Source: JBHENW01 sp046261875
GTDB taxonomy: Bacteria > Acidobacteriota > Thermoanaerobaculia > UBA5066 > Gp7-AA6
NCBI GenBank assembly: GCA_046261875.1
Contig: JBHENW010000195.1
Location: 1 to 11,471 of the forward strand
Direction of reading: 5' to 3'
DNA length: 11,471 nt
Made by a program: the position numbers and the translations under genes. The notes beneath the pieces are model-generated. The model saw only the letters and a program-made list of their open reading frames with translations, had not been told where the DNA came from and did not search any database. The stretch's first letter is position 1, and each line of letters begins with the position of its first letter. This document shows positions 7,423 to 11,471 of the stretch, piece by piece.

Positions 7423-8039
7423 AGCGGCCGGCCTCGGAGCGGCCCGCAACGGGTGGCGCTCACGGCATACAAATAGAGCACGTTTCGGCCATAGTCGCGC
7501 CGCCGCACCAGGGTCAAACCGTCCAGCTCTGGCGCGGAGGTCCCGCTGTCACGCTGGAGTATGAACACCCCTCCGGGCGCGAGCAGCGAGGCGAGCGTCT
7601 CGCCGGCGTCGCCCAAGAGCTCGACCGCATAGGGCGGGTCGCTGAACACGAGGTCGAATTGCTCTCCGGAGTCACGCAGAGCGCGCATGGCGCGGTAATC
7701 CGGTTGTTCCAGAAGGGAGACGGCCGCCGGCTCGGCCCCGAGGCGCCGGATGCTTCGCCGGATCGGCTCGGCGTTCTCCTCGACCAGGACGACCCGCGAC
7801 GCCCCGCGGGAGGCCGCCTCCAGGCCGACCGCGCCGCTTCCCGCATAGAGGTCCAGGAAGCGCGCGCCGGGAACACTGTCCTGCAGCATGGAGAACAGCG
7901 CTTCCCTCGCGCGCGAGGAGGTCGGCCGGGACCGCGCCGCGACTTCGAGCTTCCTCCCCTTCCACCGTCCGGCGATGATGCGGACGGCGGCCGGCCTCCG
8001 CGGCGCCGTCGCGCTCCGGCCGGCGCGTCGCGGGGTCAT
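7419..8039 (-). CDS. rsmD: 16S rRNA (guanine-966-N2)-methyltransferase RsmD
   Basis: This 206-residue Rossmann-fold enzyme uses S-adenosylmethionine to methylate N2 of G966 in 16S rRNA during small-subunit assembly. The N-terminal RIIAGRWKGRKL (20-31) and RPTSSRAREALFSML (38-52) are typical of RsmD. SAM-binding motif I is FLDLYAGSGAVGLEA (61-75), with the acidic ribose-binding region VLVEEN following. The catalytic motif is DPPY at 134-137 in VFSDPPYAVEL. Length is close to the normal 185-200, with about 18 extra basic/Ala-rich residues at the start. ATG 8039 overlaps the previous gene's stop as ATGA with no good Shine-Dalgarno, so translation probably depends on reinitiation. The same frame stays open upstream to 8573, but that extension is a shadow of the preceding gene. 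Confidence 0.92.
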   Translation of the reverse strand: MTPRRAGRSATAPRRPAAVRIIAGRWKGRKLEVAARSRPTSSRAREALFSMLQDSVPGARFLDLYAGSGAVGLEAASRGASRVVLVEENAEPIRRSIRRLGAEPAAVSLLEQPDYRAMRALRDSGEQFDLVFSDPPYAVELLGDAGETLASLLAPGGVFILQRDSGTSAPELDGLTLVRRRDYGRNVLYLYAVSATRCGPLRGRPL

Positions 8040-8659
8040 TCCGGCGGCGCGAACTGAAAGCGCAGCTCTTCGACCTTCATGAAGAATCGATAGGGCTCCG
8101 ACACGCCTTCGAGCTCCGCGTGCCCGCCGTGGATTCCAATCACGCGAAAGACCGCGCCGTCGAACCGCTTGAGAACCGTTCCCGGCACCAGGCGTTCGGC
8201 GGTGAATCGGGAGGCGGGCGGGATGGGATTCGTGAAGAGGGACTTGAGCCCCTCGAGAGCCGAACGCAGCTGCGAAGCGTCGTGCGACAGCGCGGAGAAC
8301 TCGTCGAAGCGGACCCGCTTGCGCGAGCCGTCGGGTCGCACGAGCTGCACCTGAGAGTGCGCGGTCCAGTCTCCGCTCACCTTCGAACGGAAATCCTCCG
8401 GCAGATCCCAGAACTCCCCTCGGGCGAAGTACGCGCAATAAAAGGAGAGCTCGTTGGCGGGAAGTTTCTGGCGCCGCACCTCCTCCTCGCCGGACCGGCT
8501 CGTCTTCCAGACGAGCGATCGGTCGGCGAAGACGGTCAGCCGCTCGTAGCCTTCCTTGGACTGCCGGACCCACTCGACGCAGAAGGTCGGAGCGGCGGGG
8601 GGCTTTTCCGCGGCCGAGAGCGTCGCGGCGGCCAACGCCACGGCGAGGATGAGCTTCAC
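8036..8659 (-). CDS. Small exported protein of unknown function
   Basis: I do not recognise a family for this 207-residue protein. It starts with a short, convincing signal peptide (MKLILAVALAAATLSA, then AEKPP), and with no Cys at the cleavage site it is probably soluble and periplasmic or secreted rather than a lipoprotein. The mature part has only two cysteines, C27 and C75, which could form one disulfide. It is rich in charged and aromatic residues, and the C-terminal third looks like mostly beta structure (TVLKRFDGAVFRVIGIHG, then YRFFMKVEELRFQF). The GTG start at 8659 overlaps the stop of the upstream tRNA nucleotidyltransferase as GTGA, with GGAGG at 8664-8668. Its TGA overlaps the rsmD ATG. 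A longer in-frame reading to 9157 exists but runs antisense-like through cca and lacks the signal peptide. Confidence 0.82.
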   Translation of the reverse strand: MKLILAVALAAATLSAAEKPPAAPTFCVEWVRQSKEGYERLTVFADRSLVWKTSRSGEEEVRRQKLPANELSFYCAYFARGEFWDLPEDFRSKVSGDWTAHSQVQLVRPDGSRKRVRFDEFSALSHDASQLRSALEGLKSLFTNPIPPASRFTAERLVPGTVLKRFDGAVFRVIGIHGGHAELEGVSEPYRFFMKVEELRFQFAPPE

Positions 8660-9747
8660 CGATCCTCCCGCAAGATCGCGAGCGCGTAATCCAGCTCTTC
8701 CTCGGCGGTAATTCTCCGTTCCCGACGCGCGATCAGGGTCCGGGCCAGGGCCCACCCGATCGCCGGGCCGGGCGATGCGCCCGCCGCGAGGAGATTCTTC
8801 CCGGAGATCGAGAGCGCCGAAGACGGGAGGGCGCGGGGAGGCGGCGGCGCCGGCCGCAGTCTGTCGGCATCTTTTCGCGAGAGGTTGAGGCGGCGGGCGA
8901 GCTCCGCGACTTCCGCAGGCGTCAGGTCGCTGGCCCAGACCTGGAGATAGGTCAGCCAATCCGCCGCGGGGCCCGTCGAAGACCTTTCCGCGCGCCGCAA
9001 CCTCTCGAGGGGCTCGCGCGAGGCGAGGAGCGAAGGATGCAGGACCCGGTGAAGACCGAGATCGCGAAGGCGGCGGACCGCCCCGGCCCGGTCGCGCTCC
9101 GAGAGAATCTTTTCGAGCTCCCGCCGGAGGCGGTCGCCCGAAACGGCTTCGAAGCACCCGCGCTCGAGCGCCGCCCGAATCGCGCGCCGGGTCTCCCTGG
9201 GAAGCCGGAAACCGAAGCGGTGCGCGTAACGGACCGCCCGAAACGCGCGGGTCGGGTCGTCCATCGGAGACCGATCGTGGAGAAAACGGATGACTCCATC
9301 CTCCAGGTCCCGCCGGCCCCCGGAAGGATCGACCAGCCGGCCCTCGAATTCGGGAGCCAGTTTGAGGGCAAGCGCATTGATCGTGAAATCCCGGCGAACC
9401 AGGTCAGGGCCGATGCCGGCCGGACGAACGACCGGGAGGGCCCCGGGACGGCGGTAGGTTTCCGCGCGGGCGGTGGCGACGTCCACGCGTTCTCCGTCCG
9501 GCAGCTCCATCGTCGCTGTCAGGAAGCGGGCATGAATTTGGATCCGAGCGCTCAGGACGGCCGCGAGCTCCCTGGCCAGAGACGGAGCATCTCCCTCCAC
9601 CGTCAGGTCCAGGTCGGCGACCGCACGCTGGAGGAGGAGATCCCGCACGGGACCGCCGACGAGATAGAGGTTTACGTCCTGGCGGCGCGCGACACCGCGG
9701 GCGGCGGTCAAGGCGTCCCGATGGTGGGGCGAGAGCGCGAAGAGCAC
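8656..9747 (-). CDS. cca: tRNA nucleotidyltransferase / poly(A) polymerase family (CCA-adding type)
   Basis: This 363-residue class II nucleotidyltransferase most likely builds or repairs the 3' CCA end of tRNAs. Motifs in order are YLVGGPVRDLLL (28-39), the catalytic metal-binding DLDLTVEGD (45-53), RRDFTINALAL (118-128), the DLEDGVIRFLHD segment (147-158), DDPTRAFRAVRYAHRFGF (163-180) and SGDRLRRELEKIL (203-215). There is no HD phosphohydrolase domain. CC-adding, A-adding and poly(A) activities belong to the same family and cannot be separated here. The start chosen is GTG 9747 with GGAG 6 bases upstream; no ATG, GTG or TTG is seen in frame between it and the dnaE end. It lies 56 bases after dnaE and its stop overlaps the next gene's GTG. 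Confidence 0.88.
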   Translation of the reverse strand: MLFALSPHHRDALTAARGVARRQDVNLYLVGGPVRDLLLQRAVADLDLTVEGDAPSLARELAAVLSARIQIHARFLTATMELPDGERVDVATARAETYRRPGALPVVRPAGIGPDLVRRDFTINALALKLAPEFEGRLVDPSGGRRDLEDGVIRFLHDRSPMDDPTRAFRAVRYAHRFGFRLPRETRRAIRAALERGCFEAVSGDRLRRELEKILSERDRAGAVRRLRDLGLHRVLHPSLLASREPLERLRRAERSSTGPAADWLTYLQVWASDLTPAEVAELARRLNLSRKDADRLRPAPPPPRALPSSALSISGKNLLAAGASPGPAIGWALARTLIARRERRITAEEELDYALAILREDR

Positions 9748-9803
9748 CTGCCGCTCCGTGAGGAGGGTCGGTACGGGCTTTCGGCGATGCCCCAGGCGCT
9801 CAC

Positions 9804-11471
9804 CTACTCGTAGACATACTCGACGGAGTCTTCCCCCGCGAGCGCCCGGATCTCGCTCGTCAGGATCGGGGAAGGGGCGATCCGCATGGAATCGGCCGTC
9901 TTCAGGGTGGCTTCGAACTCGCCCGGCCGGACGAGGCGCAGGGACACGGGGGTCGTCCCCGGATGCCGCCGCAGGCGCTCCTGGAGCCTGGCGAGCACGT
10001 TCTCGTCGGCCAGCGCGAGGTTGACCCGGATCTTCATCTCGCGGGCCCACCGTTCGTGAATTCCTTCCAGCGGCGTCATCTCCGAGACGGTCAGCTCGTA
10101 GGACGCTCCCTGTTCTCGCGGTATTCCGGTCACCAGCACGGGAAGGTCCGCGCGGACCCAGGATGCGACCTTTTCGTAGAGGCTCGCGAAGACGCAGATC
10201 GGGATGCTTCCGGTCGTGTCCTCGAGGGTCGCCTTGAGCATCGTCTTGCCTTCGTTGACCCCCTTCTTGATCTTCTGCCGCTTGAGATTGACGAGGACTC
10301 CCGCGAGCCTCACGGTCTTGTCCGCGCGCCCGGGCAGGTCCACGATTTTCGCCTCGGCGAAGCGGCCGATCTCTTCGGTGAATCGCGTCAGCGGATGGCC
10401 CGTGACGTAGAAGCCCAGGACGTCCTTCTCCCCCTTGAGCCGCTCCTCCAGAGACCACTCCGGCTCCTCCGGGAACCCGTCGAGTGAGATTCCCCCTTCT
10501 TCGGCCTCCCCCGAAAAGAGGGAGGACTGGCCGAGCTCGACTTCCTCTCGCAACCGCGCGGCGCGGGCGACGACGCCTTCGGAGGCCGCCGCCAGGGTCG
10601 CGCGGTTCTTCCCGAGCGAATCGAAGGCACCGGCGCAGATCAACGCGTCGAGCGTTCGCTTGTTGACGAGGCGGGAGTCCATCCGGCATGCGAAGTCCGT
10701 GAAGGAGGCGAAGGGGCCCTTCTCGCGCTCTTTCAGGATCTCCTCCGCCGCCTGCTCCCCCACCCCTTTGATCGCGGCGAGGCCGAAGCGGATCGCCGGG
10801 CCCACGCCCGTAAAGTTCTTCCGCGACTCGTTGATGTCCGGCGGCAGCACGGATATGCCCATCTCGACGCAGTCGCTGATGACCTTGACGATGCCGTCGG
10901 TCGAGCCGATCTCGGCGGAGAGGGTCGCCGCGAGGAAATCGACCGGGTAATGAGCCTTGAGGTACGCCGTCTTGTAGGCGACGAGCGCGTACGCCACCGC
11001 GTGCGCTTTGGGGAAACCGTAGCGCGCGAACGGCTCGATGAGGCCCCACAGCTCCTGCGCCTTCTTCTTCGGCGTCCCGTGCTCGACGCAGCCGCGGATG
11101 AACTTCTCCCCTTCGGCCACCATGATCTCTCGCTTCTTCTTGCCGATCGCTTTCCGGAGCAGATCGGCCTCGGCCAGGGAGTAGCCGGCCACGCGCTGCG
11201 CGATGCGCATGACCTGCTCCTGATAGACGAGGATGCCGAGGGTCTCCTGGAGGATCGGCTCGAGCTCCGGCAGGGGGTAGCTGATCCGGCTCGTTCCGCT
11301 CCGGCGACGCACGTAGTCCTCGACGGTTCCGGCGTCCAGGGCCCCGGGGCGGTAGAGGGCGTTCAAGGCCGGGAGGTCCGCGAAGACGCGCGGCTTGGCG
11401 CGGCGGAGGAGATCGCGCATCCCGCCCGAGTCGAACTGGAAGACGCAGGCCGTCTTGCCGGAGCGGAAGAG
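9804..11471 (-). CDS. dnaE: DNA polymerase III alpha subunit DnaE, C-terminal part (5' end beyond the window)
   Basis: The frame is open to the window edge and gives the last 555 residues of the replicative polymerase; a full DnaE is about 1,150. The visible part starts at the family motif FQFDSGGMRDLLRR and ALNALYRPGALDAGTVEDYV (36-55), in the palm/fingers region. Next come ILVYQEQVMRIAQRVAGYSL and RKAIGKKK (fingers), FPKAHAVAYALVAYKTAYLK (153-172), a helix-hairpin-helix region (FGLAAIKGVGEQAAEEIL, 229-246), QSSLF at 315-319, which fits the internal beta-clamp-binding motif, and DVLGFYVTGHPL (350-361). An OB-fold follows at about 386-470 (VRLAGVLVNLKRQKIKKG, TLEDTTGSIPICVF). The PHP domain and first catalytic aspartates would lie beyond the window. 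An internal ATG at 11420 is not the start. It heads the row cca, exported protein, rsmD. Confidence 0.96.
   Translation of the reverse strand, partial: LFRSGKTACVFQFDSGGMRDLLRRAKPRVFADLPALNALYRPGALDAGTVEDYVRRRSGTSRISYPLPELEPILQETLGILVYQEQVMRIAQRVAGYSLAEADLLRKAIGKKKREIMVAEGEKFIRGCVEHGTPKKKAQELWGLIEPFARYGFPKAHAVAYALVAYKTAYLKAHYPVDFLAATLSAEIGSTDGIVKVISDCVEMGISVLPPDINESRKNFTGVGPAIRFGLAAIKGVGEQAAEEILKEREKGPFASFTDFACRMDSRLVNKRTLDALICAGAFDSLGKNRATLAAASEGVVARAARLREEVELGQSSLFSGEAEEGGISLDGFPEEPEWSLEERLKGEKDVLGFYVTGHPLTRFTEEIGRFAEAKIVDLPGRADKTVRLAGVLVNLKRQKIKKGVNEGKTMLKATLEDTTGSIPICVFASLYEKVASWVRADLPVLVTGIPREQGASYELTVSEMTPLEGIHERWAREMKIRVNLALADENVLARLQERLRRHPGTTPVSLRLVRPGEFEATLKTADSMRIAPSPILTSEIRALAGEDSVEYVYE

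Noticed and set aside
7419..7450. Intrinsic terminator at the end of rsmD
   Set aside because: There are GC-rich complementary bits (GGCC words) but no clean stem and no T run on the minus strand.
6261..8057. A 598-codon open frame on the plus strand across metK and rsmD
   Set aside because: It crosses two well-identified minus-strand genes, shows only shadow composition and has no domain signature.

Overview
The window is GC-rich and tightly packed, and it reads as housekeeping bacterial chromosome rather than a mobile or accessory region. Three things suggest Acidobacteriota or a related deep-branching Gram-negative phylum: a kinase remnant with a Ser/Thr-kinase, TolB-like and TPR layout, a short archaeal-type S-adenosylhomocysteinase, and an LptF/LptG-type permease that implies an outer membrane with LPS. 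This placement is inference; there is no rRNA or other phylogenetic marker in the window.

Layout. Positions 1-159 are the upstream region of the only plus-strand gene. They hold an AT-rich island, probably a promoter, inside an inverted repeat. Positions 160-2442 (+) encode a 760-residue permease that looks like LptF and LptG joined in one chain. Everything else is on the minus strand. Read in transcription order from the right edge, it is: the 3' part of dnaE (its 5' end lies beyond the window), a tRNA nucleotidyltransferase, a small exported protein of unknown function, the 16S rRNA methyltransferase rsmD, then a likely promoter followed by metK and ahcY, and finally a decayed Ser/Thr kinase gene that ends tail-to-tail against the permease gene.

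How the genes work together. cca, the exported protein gene and rsmD are linked by GTGA and ATGA stop/start overlaps and probably form one transcript with dnaE. metK and ahcY, also ATGA-overlapped, encode two consecutive parts of the activated-methyl cycle: one makes S-adenosylmethionine and the other removes the S-adenosylhomocysteine left after methylation. RsmD, encoded just upstream, is itself a SAM user. metK has its own convincing promoter and Shine-Dalgarno site, plus a 14-bp-spaced direct repeat in its leader.

The most notable points are the kinase gene, which can be rebuilt only by allowing about seven single-base frameshifts while every neighbour is open, and the LptF-LptG fusion. 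I see no CRISPR array, tRNA, rRNA, transposon, prophage or defence system. No stretch longer than 300 bases lacks a gene.
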